A stretch of DNA of 64,000 nucleotides from Tautonia plasticadhaerens (GTDB lineage: Bacteria; Planctomycetota; Planctomycetia; Isosphaerales; Isosphaeraceae): assembly GCF_007752535.1 (NCBI RefSeq), contig NZ_CP036426.1:1178001-1242000 (forward strand). Direction: 5' to 3'. Within the stretch, counting starts at the first letter, position 1, and each line of letters starts with the position of its first letter. Made by a program: the position numbers and the translations under genes. The notes under the pieces were generated by a model. The model did not search any database. It saw only the letters and a program-made list of their open reading frames with translations, and was not told the DNA's origin. This document shows positions 34,334 to 42,402 of this stretch, one piece after another.

Positions 34334-34363
34334 TCGACCTCGCCAAGTTGTTCTTGATATGCT
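34334..34363 (+). promoter_or_regulatory. Promoter-like site of the CxxCH protein
   Basis: TCGACC at 34334-34339, an 18-bp spacer and TATGCT at 34358-34363, about 75 bp before the ATG at 34439. Moderate agreement with a sigma70 consensus only. Confidence 0.35.
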
Positions 34364-34438
34364 GGGGATGCGGACCATTCCCCGGCGCCGGGATGTCCTC
34401 GGGGTCGGGGAATGGTCGATCCGGGGGAGGCGCAACCG

Positions 34439-34894
34439 ATGAGGTGGACACGAATCCGCGCCGGACTGCTCGGGGCGTGCTGCCTGGCCGTCGTCGGGAT
34501 CGGGTCGAGCGGGGACGCCGTGGAGGCGAGGCACCAGGACGAACCCCCCGGCGACCGGGCACTCGGCCTGTTCATGCAGGCCAAGCTCGACCACGCCAAG
34601 GACGTGCTCGAAGGGCTGACCACGGGGGACTTCACCCGGGTCGTCCGGGGGGCCCAGGCCCTCCGAGAGCTGACCGAGGACGAACTCTGGCGCGTGAATC
34701 CGAACATCAATTACGTGCGGTACACCGAGGAGTTCGCCCGCCTGGCCGACGCCCTGGAGGCCGAGGGCCAGTCCCAGGACATCGACGGGGCGACCCTGAA
34801 CTTCGTGAACCTGACAATCAACTGCGTCAACTGCCACACGTTCGTCCGGGACGAGCGGGTTACCCTGGTGGATCCGGACGCCCTGATCCGCTGA
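34439..34894 (+). CDS. Small exported single-CxxCH protein (putative c-type haem)
   Basis: A 151-residue exported protein. ATG 34439 is preferred over 34412 because GGGGGAGG lies about 8 bp upstream and the signal peptide (MRWTRIRAGLLGACCLAVVG) starts there. The mature part is helical: FMQAKLDHAKDVLEGLTTG and VRGAQALRELTEDELWRVNP. It ends in TINCVNCHTFVRDERV, one CVNCH haem-binding motif near the C terminus. The arrangement (helical bundle with C-terminal CxxCH) recalls cytochrome c'-type proteins, but the protein is short and the usual axial-ligand context was not verified. It may be a haem-binding sensor or electron carrier. It faces the exchanger gene 15 bp away. Confidence 0.75.
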   Translation: MRWTRIRAGLLGACCLAVVGIGSSGDAVEARHQDEPPGDRALGLFMQAKLDHAKDVLEGLTTGDFTRVVRGAQALRELTEDELWRVNPNINYVRYTEEFARLADALEAEGQSQDIDGATLNFVNLTINCVNCHTFVRDERVTLVDPDALIR

Positions 34895-34909
34895 CCCCGG
34901 GCCCCCGGA

Positions 34910-35965
34910 TCAGGACCCGAGCGGCCCCTCGGCGATGAACGGGAGCGTGGCGAGGCCGGCGACGTAGATCAGGAGCATCAGCACGCTCTCGAAGCCGATG
35001 TTCGCCGGCCCGTGACGCTCCCGGGAGACCAGCCCGAGCACGAGGATGACGTTCAGGAGGATCGTGATCCCGAGCAGGAAGACCTCGCGCCGGCCGATCC
35101 CCGGGGCGTGGAAGATCGAGCCGCCGAGGAAGGCGAGGTCGGCGGCGACGACGAAGACGACGTCGAAGACGTTGCCGCCGACGATGTCCGCGACCGCCAG
35201 CGTCAGGGCGCCGATCCGGACGGCCGAGACGGTGGTGATCAGCTCCGGGATCGAGGTGGCGACGGCCGTGAAGAGGCCCCCCATCAAGACCTCCGGGATG
35301 CCCGCCCGCTCGCCGAAGTGGCCGGCGGCCCTGGCGATCGCGAAGCCGCAGAGGCCGATGACGGCCGCGCAGGCGAGGAAGTCGAGGATCATCGGGCCCA
35401 GGGGCTCGTCCCCGGCCCCCGGCTCGGGGAGGTCGACCACCGTCTCCTCGGTGCGCTCGGGCCGCCACATCGGCTCCCGTCCGCCCCGGAAGGCGAGCCG
35501 GAAGCCGAGCAACGTCGCCGCCAGCAGCACGGGGGTGATCGGGCTGACGTGGAGGACCGAGACGGGGGGGGACGCGACGCCGATCAGCACCAGGGTCAGC
35601 AGCATCAGCAGGACGATCACCTGCAAGACGTTGGCGATCGAGGCGGCGGCGTGCTCCAGGTTCGCCTTGCGGTGGAAGACGTCGGCGACGGCGAGGAAGG
35701 CCGTCTGCGCGGCGATCCCGCCGACGGCGTTGCTCAGGGCCAGGGCCGCCCGGCCGTCGATCGCGGCGGTGATCGAGGCGACCAGGCCCGGCAGCGAGGT
35801 GAACATGCCGAGCAGCAGCGTGCCCGCCATCGCCTCGCCGATGCCGGTGCGGTCGGCGAGCCGGTCCCCCAGCCTCGCCAGCCGGGAGCCCGCCAGGGCG
35901 ATCACCGCCGCCGCCGCGAGGAAGACCGCCACGTCGGCCCAGGGGGGCCAGGTTGATCCGGACAC
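34910..35965 (-). CDS. Sodium/calcium exchanger family membrane protein
   Basis: A 351-residue multi-pass membrane protein of the CaCA superfamily. It probably starts at GTG 35965 ([15 protein letters not shown]), with AGGGGAG just upstream. Two homologous halves are visible: [20 protein letters not shown] in the first and [20 protein letters not shown] in the second, each an alpha-repeat with the GTxxTSxPE-like signature (TSLPGLVAS and TSIPELITT). The acidic Glu of the repeat is retained in the second half but replaced by Gly in the first, which may weaken cation binding. An acidic loop ([15 protein letters not shown]) separates the halves. Confidence 0.85.
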   Translation of the reverse strand: MSGSTWPPWADVAVFLAAAAVIALAGSRLARLGDRLADRTGIGEAMAGTLLLGMFTSLPGLVASITAAIDGRAALALSNAVGGIAAQTAFLAVADVFHRKANLEHAAASIANVLQVIVLLMLLTLVLIGVASPPVSVLHVSPITPVLLAATLLGFRLAFRGGREPMWRPERTEETVVDLPEPGAGDEPLGPMILDFLACAAVIGLCGFAIARAAGHFGERAGIPEVLMGGLFTAVATSIPELITTVSAVRIGALTLAVADIVGGNVFDVVFVVAADLAFLGGSIFHAPGIGRREVFLLGITILLNVILVLGLVSRERHGPANIGFESVLMLLIYVAGLATLPFIAEGPLGS

Positions 35966-36054
35966 GCGACTCCCCTTCCGAGCGGCCCCCGAGCGGCCCG
36001 CCTCGACGCCCGAGGCGGGCCTGGGGATCCCGAGGGGTGTGCAGATCGGATGCC

Positions 36055-37476
36055 TCAGCCGCCGAAGAGCTTGGCGTCGCCGTCCCCCAGTCCCCCCTTG
36101 AGCGGGACCTTGCGTTCCTTCTTCGGCTTCGGCGGCTCGTCCCCCTCGGGCTCGTCTTCGTCGGCGACGACCGGCTCGTCCTTGGCGGTGGGCTTGATGG
36201 AGAGGCTCATCCGCTTGGCCTCGGCGTCGATGTCGAGGATCCGGGCGTCGACCTCCTGGCCCTCCTGGACGACGTCCTTGACGCGACGGACCCGGCCGGC
36301 CCCCAGCTCGGAGATGTGGATCAGGCCCTCGACGCCGGGCTCGACCTCGACGAAGGCGCCGAACTCCATCAGCTTGACGACCTTGCCCTTGATCACCTGG
36401 CCCCGGCCGTAGCGGTGTTCGACGGTGTCCCAGGGGCTCGGCGCCAGCTGCTTCAGGCCCAGGCCGACCCGGTCCTTCTCGCGCTCGAGCTTGAGGACCT
36501 TGACCTCGACCTCGTCGCCGACCTTGACCACGTCCTCGACCTTCACGCCCCGGCTCCAGGCGAGGTCCGAGACGTGGACCAGGCCGTCGACGCCGCCGAG
36601 GTCGACGAAGGCGCCGAACTCCTTGATCGAGCGGACGGTGCCGGTGCGGATCTGGCCCTCCTCCAGCTCGGCCCAGGTCTTCTCGCGCAGCTCGGCCCGC
36701 TGCTGCTCCAGCAGGGCCTTGCGGGAGACCACCAGGTTCTTCTCCCGGGCGTTGGCCTCGGTGACGACGGCCTGGAAGCGCTGGTTGACGTAGGCCTCGG
36801 GGTCGGCGACGTAGCCCAGCTCGATCTGGCCGACGGGCAGGAAGCCGCGCATGCCGTCGACCTCGACCTCCAGGCCGCCCTTGATGGCCTTGGTGACCCG
36901 GGCCTCGACGACCATGCCGCGCTGGACGCTCTCCCAGTCGGCCTCGACGGCGGAGCCCTTGAGGTTCAGCCGGGTGAGGCCGGCGGTGGGGTCGTAGCGG
37001 TCGACCATCACCTCGATGGTGTCGCCGACGTTGGGGATGGGCGACTTGGCCCCGAACTGGGAGATGGGGAGGAAGCCCTCGCTCTTGGTGCCGAGGTCGA
37101 CGATCAGCTCGTTCTCCCGGACCCGGACGACGGTCCCGGTCTTCGTGCCCTTCTGGGGCGGTCCCCCGCCCCGGGCCCCGGGGCCCCCGACGCCGGCCGG
37201 GGCCTGCTCGGGGCGGCCCCGGCGTTGGGAGGATCCGGGGACGGAGTCGGGGTCGAAGCCCTCGAGGGCCTGCTCCAGCTCGGCCTCGAGTTCGTCGTCC
37301 CAGTGTCGCTTGAGGTCGACCTCGGGCGACACCTCCCGGCCGGTGGCCGAGTCGAGGGCCCGGTTGATCTCCTCGTCGAGCGGGTGGCGGTCCGGCTCGG
37401 GAGAGTGGCCCTGGCCCGGTCGGGGGCGGGAAGAGCCGGTGGGCGGTTCGTGCAGGTTCCTGGTTTCGTCGGACAT
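36055..37476 (-). CDS. rpsA: 30S ribosomal protein S1-like protein, four S1 domains
   Basis: A 473-residue RNA-binding protein. After an acidic, low-complexity N terminus (about 1-108; [15 protein letters not shown]...), four S1 domains follow: about 110-178 ([18 protein letters not shown]), 188-255 ([19 protein letters not shown]), 277-345 ([19 protein letters not shown]) and 363-430 ([20 protein letters not shown]). A basic/acidic tail ends [13 protein letters not shown]. Bacterial S1 has up to six domains; four-domain forms occur in several phyla. It probably delivers mRNA to the ribosome. The leader contains repeated TCAGCTCGG units (37521-37553). Confidence 0.87.
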   Translation of the reverse strand: MSDETRNLHEPPTGSSRPRPGQGHSPEPDRHPLDEEINRALDSATGREVSPEVDLKRHWDDELEAELEQALEGFDPDSVPGSSQRRGRPEQAPAGVGGPGARGGGPPQKGTKTGTVVRVRENELIVDLGTKSEGFLPISQFGAKSPIPNVGDTIEVMVDRYDPTAGLTRLNLKGSAVEADWESVQRGMVVEARVTKAIKGGLEVEVDGMRGFLPVGQIELGYVADPEAYVNQRFQAVVTEANAREKNLVVSRKALLEQQRAELREKTWAELEEGQIRTGTVRSIKEFGAFVDLGGVDGLVHVSDLAWSRGVKVEDVVKVGDEVEVKVLKLEREKDRVGLGLKQLAPSPWDTVEHRYGRGQVIKGKVVKLMEFGAFVEVEPGVEGLIHISELGAGRVRRVKDVVQEGQEVDARILDIDAEAKRMSLSIKPTAKDEPVVADEDEPEGDEPPKPKKERKVPLKGGLGDGDAKLFGG

Positions 37477-37520
37477 GGCCTGACCCCGTGCGAGAGGGTC
37501 CTCGGGTCGGGTGCGATGGA

Positions 37521-37553
37521 TCAGCTCGGCTCAGCTCGGTGCGGCTCAGCTCG
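37521..37553. repeat. Short direct repeats in the rpsA leader
   Basis: TCAGCTCGG at 37521 and 37531 and TCAGCTCG at 37546. On the transcribed (minus) strand they read CCGAGCTGA, 45-75 nt upstream of the start codon. An ATTCTA at 37564-37569 (TAGAAT on the minus strand) could be the -10. They may be an autoregulatory leader or chance. Confidence 0.35.
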
Positions 37554-37680
37554 ACGGGAGTCGATTCTACGGGATCCGCCCCGGGTCGGTCTGCGGATCG
37601 AGGGCGGATGTTCGGGGACGGATGGTGGATGGGGAGTCGAAGGGGGCGGGACCGGGGCCGGATCGGCCCTCCGTCGGCGT

Positions 37681-38364
37681 TCAGCCGTCGTCCGACAGCT
37701 CCAGGGTCGCCCAGAGGCTGGGATCCTCGCCGACGGGGAACTCCCGGCCGACGGTAAGGTGCTGGTCGCCCCGGTCGGGGTCGGTCACCCGATAGCAGAA
37801 TCCGAGCCGGCGGTTGGTCTCGGGGTCGAAGCCGTGCAGGACCGAGGCCGGCAGGAACAGCTCCAGCCGATAGCCGGTCCGGGTCCGCTCGGCCGTCGAC
37901 CGGATCGGCCCCGGGTCGGCGGTCGGTGCGTCGGCGGTGGCCCGGGCGATCTTCGCCTGGCGGACGGCCGCGTCGAGCGCCTTCCCCTTCCCCGGGACGA
38001 CCGAGGCGATGAACCGGTGGCAGTGCCGGCTGGCCCGGTGGATGTCCCGGGTGTCCCGGGTGTCGACCCAGAGCTGGACCCCGTCGGAGTCCTCGGGGCG
38101 GTCGGGGGCGTGCAGGAGCGTGCCCGGCTTGCCCGTCACCTCGACGGACACCGCCAGCCCCTCCGGGTTCCAGGCGGCCCGGACCTCGGCCCAGGGGGCC
38201 CGGCCGTCGATCAGGCCGAAGCAGGGCAGGGCGCAGGACTCGGGCAGCCCGAGCAGCCTGCCCTTGCCCCCCCGGGGGATCCCGTCGACCCGGGGGCATC
38301 GCATGGAGGGCCGGAAGTAGAAGCTCGGCGGGATCAGCGGCGGCGAGGGGGCGGGCGAGGACAT
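37681..38364 (-). CDS. CBM9-like (carbohydrate-binding/DOMON-type) protein
   Basis: A 227-residue protein without a clear signal peptide ([20 protein letters not shown]). Central strands [19 protein letters not shown] and [20 protein letters not shown], then [18 protein letters not shown] and [20 protein letters not shown], match the CBM9/DOMON-like beta-sandwich ('W...D.F.V..D.R' pattern). The same kind of domain is in the exported protein at 45402-46160. Function unknown; it may be a cytosolic variant. Confidence 0.7.
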   Translation of the reverse strand: MSSPAPSPPLIPPSFYFRPSMRCPRVDGIPRGGKGRLLGLPESCALPCFGLIDGRAPWAEVRAAWNPEGLAVSVEVTGKPGTLLHAPDRPEDSDGVQLWVDTRDTRDIHRASRHCHRFIASVVPGKGKALDAAVRQAKIARATADAPTADPGPIRSTAERTRTGYRLELFLPASVLHGFDPETNRRLGFCYRVTDPDRGDQHLTVGREFPVGEDPSLWATLELSDDG

Positions 38365-38439
38365 GGGCTCGACCTCCGTTGTCGGCTCCCCGGGATCGGC
38401 GATCGGATCGGGGCCGGGGCGCGATGCTGGCCTGGCACC

Positions 38440-38937
38440 TTAGCGGGACGGGTCGTCCCCGGCAACGGGCCCGGGGCGGATCCGGGCCAGCAGGTTGACC
38501 ATCTCGATCGCCGCCATCGCCGCCTCGGCCCCCTTGTTTCCGGCCTTGAGGCCGGACCGGTTGAGGGCCTGCTCGACGGTGTCGGTCGTCAGGATGCCGA
38601 AGATCACCGGCACCCCGGTCGACAGGCCCGCCGACATGACGCCGCTCGCGGCCTGCCCGGCGACGTGGTCGTAGTGCCCCGTCTCCCCCCGGATGACGCA
38701 GCCGAGGGTGATCACGGAGGCATACCGGCCGGTCTCGGCCATCGCCCGGGCGACGACGGGGACCTCGAACGAGCCGGGCACCCAGGCCACGTCGACCCGG
38801 TCCTCGGGCACCCCGAGCCTCGTGAAGGCGTCCCGGCAGCCGGAGAGCAGCGCCTCGGTGACCATCGAATTGAACCGGGAGCAGACGACCGCGAAGCGGC
38901 CGGTCGGGGGGGAGAAGTCGCCTTCGAGGGTGGGCAT
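38440..38937 (-). CDS. ribH: 6,7-dimethyl-8-ribityllumazine synthase
   Basis: A 165-residue enzyme of riboflavin synthesis that condenses 5-amino-6-ribitylaminouracil with dihydroxybutanone phosphate. Landmarks: [60 protein letters not shown] (active-site GETxHxxHV variant GETGHYDHV) and [34 protein letters not shown]. Length typical. It starts at ATG 38937 and lies 86 bp after rho's stop on the same strand. Confidence 0.95.
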   Translation of the reverse strand: MPTLEGDFSPPTGRFAVVCSRFNSMVTEALLSGCRDAFTRLGVPEDRVDVAWVPGSFEVPVVARAMAETGRYASVITLGCVIRGETGHYDHVAGQAASGVMSAGLSTGVPVIFGILTTDTVEQALNRSGLKAGNKGAEAAMAAIEMVNLLARIRPGPVAGDDPSR

Positions 38938-39023
38938 CGGGGTGGGCCGAGGGCTGAGGACCGGAGGCCGGGCGGGCAGGGCGGGGCCCGCCCGGCCATC
39001 GGTCGGGGGGAGGGCGGGTCAGG

Positions 39024-40862
39024 TCAGGTGAGGTTCATGGTGTTGAGGAAGTCGACGTTGGTCTTCGACTTCTTCATGCGGCCGACGAGCAGCTCCATGG
39101 CCTCGACCGGGTTCATGTCGTTGAGCACCCGGCGGAGCAGCCAGACGCGGTGCAGCTCGTCGCCCGGCATGAGGTTCTCCTCGCGTCGGGTGCCGGAGCG
39201 GTTCACGTCGATGGCCGGCCAGATGCGGCGGTCGACCAGGCGGCGGTCGAGGTGCAGCTCCATGTTGCCGGTGCCCTTGAACTCCTCGAAGATCACCTCG
39301 TCCATCCGGCTGCCGGTGTCGACCAGGGCGGTGGCCAGGATCGTCAGGCTGCCCCCCTCCTCGATCTTCCGGGCGGCGCCGAAGAACCGCTTGGGCTTCT
39401 GGAGGGCCCCGGCGTCGATGCCGCCGGTGAGGATCTTGCCCGAGTGCGGGGCCTCGGTGTTGTAGGCCCGGGCCAGGCGGGTGATCGAGTCGAGCAGGAT
39501 GACCACGTCCTTGCCGTACTCGACCATCCGCTTGGCCTTCTCGATGACCATCTCGGCCACCTGGATGTGCCGGGAGGCCGGCTCGTCGAAGGTGGAGCTG
39601 ATGACCTCGGCCGTCACGCCGTGGACGGATCGCTCCATCTCCGTGACCTCCTCGGGCCGCTCGTCGATGAGCAGGACCATCAGGTAGGCCTCGGGGTGGT
39701 TCACCAGGACGCTGTTGGCGACCTTCTGGAGCAGGATCGTCTTGCCCGTCCGGGGGGGGGCGACGATCAGCCCTCGCTGGCCGAAGCCGATCGGGCTGAC
39801 GAGGTCGACCACCCTCATGTTCACCTCGTCGGCGGTCGTCTCCAGCTTGATCCGGGAGAGCGGGTGCAGCGGGGTCAGGTCGTCGAAGGAGACCTTCTCG
39901 GAGAGGATGTCGGGATCCTCGTAGTTGATCGCCTCGACGCGGAGCAGGGCGAAGTAGCGCTCGTTCTCCTTCGGCGGCCGGATCTGGCCGGCGACGATGG
40001 CGCCGGTCTTCAGGCCGAAGCGGCGGATCTGGCTCGGGCTGACGTAGATGTCGTCGGGGCAGGGGAGGTAGTTGTAGTCGGGGCTCCGGAGGAAGCCGAA
40101 GCCGTCGGGGAGGACCTCCAGGGTGCCCTCGCCGTACATCAGGCCGTTCTGCTTGACCCGCTCCTTGAGGATCTTGAAGATCAGGTCCTGCTTCTTCAGG
40201 CCGGTGTACTCGGCGACGCCCTCGCGCTTGGCGGTGCTGATGAGCTGCGGCATGGTCATCTTCTGCAGCTCGGTCAGGTGGATCTCGCCGCGCTTGATGT
40301 CCTCGTAGCGCTCATTGACTTCGACGTCGCCGGGGAAGGCGTCGGGCTCCTCGTCGGGGAAGTCGTCGTCGGCGTCGTCCCGTTCCCCGGCGTGGGCGAA
40401 GGCGGCGAGGTCGGCGTCATCCTGGTCCTGGGCCCCGTCCCCGTCCTGTCCCCGGTCCCGGGAGTTGGTGCGGGGGACGAGCTCGTCGAGGTCGTGCGAA
40501 TCCTCCACGTCGAGCCCCTGGCCGAAGGTCCGGCCGGCGTCGTCGCCGTCGACCTCGGCCTCGGTGCGGGGGCGATCGGAGGCCCGGGCGTCCTGGCCGC
40601 GTCGGAGGCGCTCCCGGAGCGACGGGGGGGGGGCCGAGTTGCCGTCGCGGTCCCGCTCCCGGTAGGTCTCGCGATAGCGGACCGGGTCGCGGGCCGGCTC
40701 GCGTCGGGCGGGGGCCGGCGACGAGGCGTTGGGCTCGGCGGCCTCGGGGCCGAGCGGCTCGGCGTCGATCGGGGAGGGGGCGGCCGGCTCGGCCTGCGAC
40801 GACTTGCGGGAGCGGGGGGAGGGGGACGTGCTTTGCTCCCGGCGACGTGTGTCGTTGGCCAT
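39024..40862 (-). CDS. rho: Transcription termination factor Rho with long N-terminal extension
   Basis: A 612-residue RNA-dependent ATPase, versus about 420 in E. coli. Residues 1-185 are a disordered, charged extension ([20 protein letters not shown] onward, then acidic DAQDQDD-like runs). The normal Rho starts at about 187 ([20 protein letters not shown]), with the RNA-binding fold ([20 protein letters not shown]), Walker [10 protein letters not shown]-loop and ATPase region ([37 protein letters not shown]), and R-loop [20 protein letters not shown]. Extended N termini are known in high-GC bacterial Rho and can bind RNA or promote phase separation. ATG at 40862. Confidence 0.94.
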   Translation of the reverse strand: MANDTRRREQSTSPSPRSRKSSQAEPAAPSPIDAEPLGPEAAEPNASSPAPARREPARDPVRYRETYRERDRDGNSAPPPSLRERLRRGQDARASDRPRTEAEVDGDDAGRTFGQGLDVEDSHDLDELVPRTNSRDRGQDGDGAQDQDDADLAAFAHAGERDDADDDFPDEEPDAFPGDVEVNERYEDIKRGEIHLTELQKMTMPQLISTAKREGVAEYTGLKKQDLIFKILKERVKQNGLMYGEGTLEVLPDGFGFLRSPDYNYLPCPDDIYVSPSQIRRFGLKTGAIVAGQIRPPKENERYFALLRVEAINYEDPDILSEKVSFDDLTPLHPLSRIKLETTADEVNMRVVDLVSPIGFGQRGLIVAPPRTGKTILLQKVANSVLVNHPEAYLMVLLIDERPEEVTEMERSVHGVTAEVISSTFDEPASRHIQVAEMVIEKAKRMVEYGKDVVILLDSITRLARAYNTEAPHSGKILTGGIDAGALQKPKRFFGAARKIEEGGSLTILATALVDTGSRMDEVIFEEFKGTGNMELHLDRRLVDRRIWPAIDVNRSGTRREENLMPGDELHRVWLLRRVLNDMNPVEAMELLVGRMKKSKTNVDFLNTMNLT

Positions 40863-41080
40863 GTGGTCGATCTCCTGGACTTGGTCGGCCGGGCGGCGAG
40901 GGGCCGTCGGCCGAGACAATTGGGGTGTGATCAGGTGGGGGGTGTCGCTGGGGGCCGGAGACGCGATGCGGGGCTCTCGGCTGAGGTCTCGGGGACGATC
41001 GGTCAGTCGGTCGGTCGGGTTCGGCCCCGAGGCGGAGCGATCGCGGAGCCCCTCTCCCGGCCGGTCGCCGGGTCCTCGGG

Positions 41081-41908
41081 TCATCGCGACCGACGGCCCC
41101 GGGGCCGGGCCCGGGGGGCCTCGGGGCGGGGGGATCGTTGCCGGGGGCCGGGCCGATCGGCGTCGCCCGCCGCCGGGGCGCCTCGGGGCGGCGGGCCCTC
41201 CCGGTCGTCCGACGAGGGCTGCCAGGCGGGCCGGCGGGTCAGGCGTCCCCAGAGGGATTCGATACGTTTCTCCAGGGCGTCGGGGGTCGAGTCGTTGGGG
41301 AGCACGTGGTCGGCCCGCTCCCGCTTGCGGGCCGGCGGCAACTGGGCCTGCTCCCGCTTCGAGAGTTGCTCGGCCGACCAGCCCCGAGAGGCGGCCAGCC
41401 GGGCCAGCCGGGCGGCGGGCGGCGCCTCGACGAAGACCACGGCATCGCAGAGGTCGTCCCAGCCGGCCTCCAGCAGGATCGCGGCGTCGAGCACCACCAT
41501 CGGCGCCTCCTGCCGCCGGGCGACCCGGTTGATGGCCTTCTCGAAGGTCTTCCGCATCCGGGGGTGGAGGATCCGCTCCAGCGCCTTCAGCGAGGTCGGC
41601 TCGTCGAAGACGATCCGGCCGAGGGCCTCGCGGTCGACCCGTCGGGGGCCCCCCTCGGGGGGCTCGGGGGCGAGGACGTCGTCCCCGAACCGGGCGACGA
41701 CCTCGTCCCGGGCCGGCCGCTGGTCGAGCAGGGCGTGCCCGATGGCGTCGGCGTCCAGGACGGTCGCCCCCTTGGCCGCCAGGGCGGAGGCCGCCAGGCT
41801 CTTGCCCGAACCGATCCCGCCGATCAGTCCGACGACCGGCACCGGGCCGTTCTTCCACGGGCCGGGGGGGCGGCGCTGTCCGGAGGGGCGTCGGGCGTAA
41901 CGGGCCAT
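41081..41908 (-). CDS. coaE: Dephospho-CoA kinase with low-complexity C-terminal tail
   Basis: A 275-residue kinase of the last step of CoA synthesis (phosphorylates the 3' OH of dephospho-CoA). The P-loop is GGIGSGKS (about residues 30-37), followed by [58 protein letters not shown] and [20 protein letters not shown]. The last 45 residues ([20 protein letters not shown] onward, ending in Arg/Pro) are disordered and not part of the usual ~200-residue enzyme. ATG at 41908. The 218-bp gap to rho and the 494-bp gap to polA suggest a separate transcript. Confidence 0.92.
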   Translation of the reverse strand: MARYARRPSGQRRPPGPWKNGPVPVVGLIGGIGSGKSLAASALAAKGATVLDADAIGHALLDQRPARDEVVARFGDDVLAPEPPEGGPRRVDREALGRIVFDEPTSLKALERILHPRMRKTFEKAINRVARRQEAPMVVLDAAILLEAGWDDLCDAVVFVEAPPAARLARLAASRGWSAEQLSKREQAQLPPARKRERADHVLPNDSTPDALEKRIESLWGRLTRRPAWQPSSDDREGPPPRGAPAAGDADRPGPRQRSPRPEAPRARPRGRRSR

Positions 41909-42402
41909 GGGTGTCGGACTCGTCTTCGGAGCGAGGGGTTTGGCGGTGCCGGCCGATCGGCCAGCGGCGGGGGCGCGGCGAGCACTACGTCGGCTCGGCC
42001 TGGTCGGATCGACTCGGGAGCGGGAGCGGCCCGGGGGTGCGTCTCGGGGTGGGTCCGTGTGAGGGCCCGCGCCAGGGCGGTGGGCCGTCCGCACGACGGG
42101 ACGGCCAGGGAAGAAGATGAGCGAGACGACCGATCGGGATGGCTCCGATCCCGTTCGGTCGGGTTCGGCGAGCGATGTTCGGGGTCGAACGTCGGCCCCC
42201 TCGGGCCGATCCCCGCGATCGAGCGAATCCATCGCGGGAGGGAGATTCGGAGGCGGGAGGGGGGCCGGGGTGGCGCGAACGCGTGGAGACCTGCGAACAC
42301 TCGATTCAGATATACTCGATCTCCCGGCTCCGATCAACGGGATTCCCCCGGGCCTGGGCGTTTCGCCGATGCGGCGGGCCGGGACCCCGGGGACTGCGAC
42401 GT
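41909..42402. other. Intergenic region between polA and coaE
   Basis: 494 bp between two genes on the same strand. It contains the 15-mer GATATACTCGATCTC (42309-42323), identical to a segment in the prs promoter region. Read on the minus strand it gives TATATC/AGTATA-type AT-rich sequence suited to a coaE promoter about 400 bp upstream. No gene is supported. GC-rich frames on both strands lack family signatures. Confidence 0.5.

Noticed and set aside
35953-39465. 1170-codon plus-strand frame
   Set aside because: Antisense to the S1, CBM9-like, ribH and rho genes, all of which have clear family motifs.
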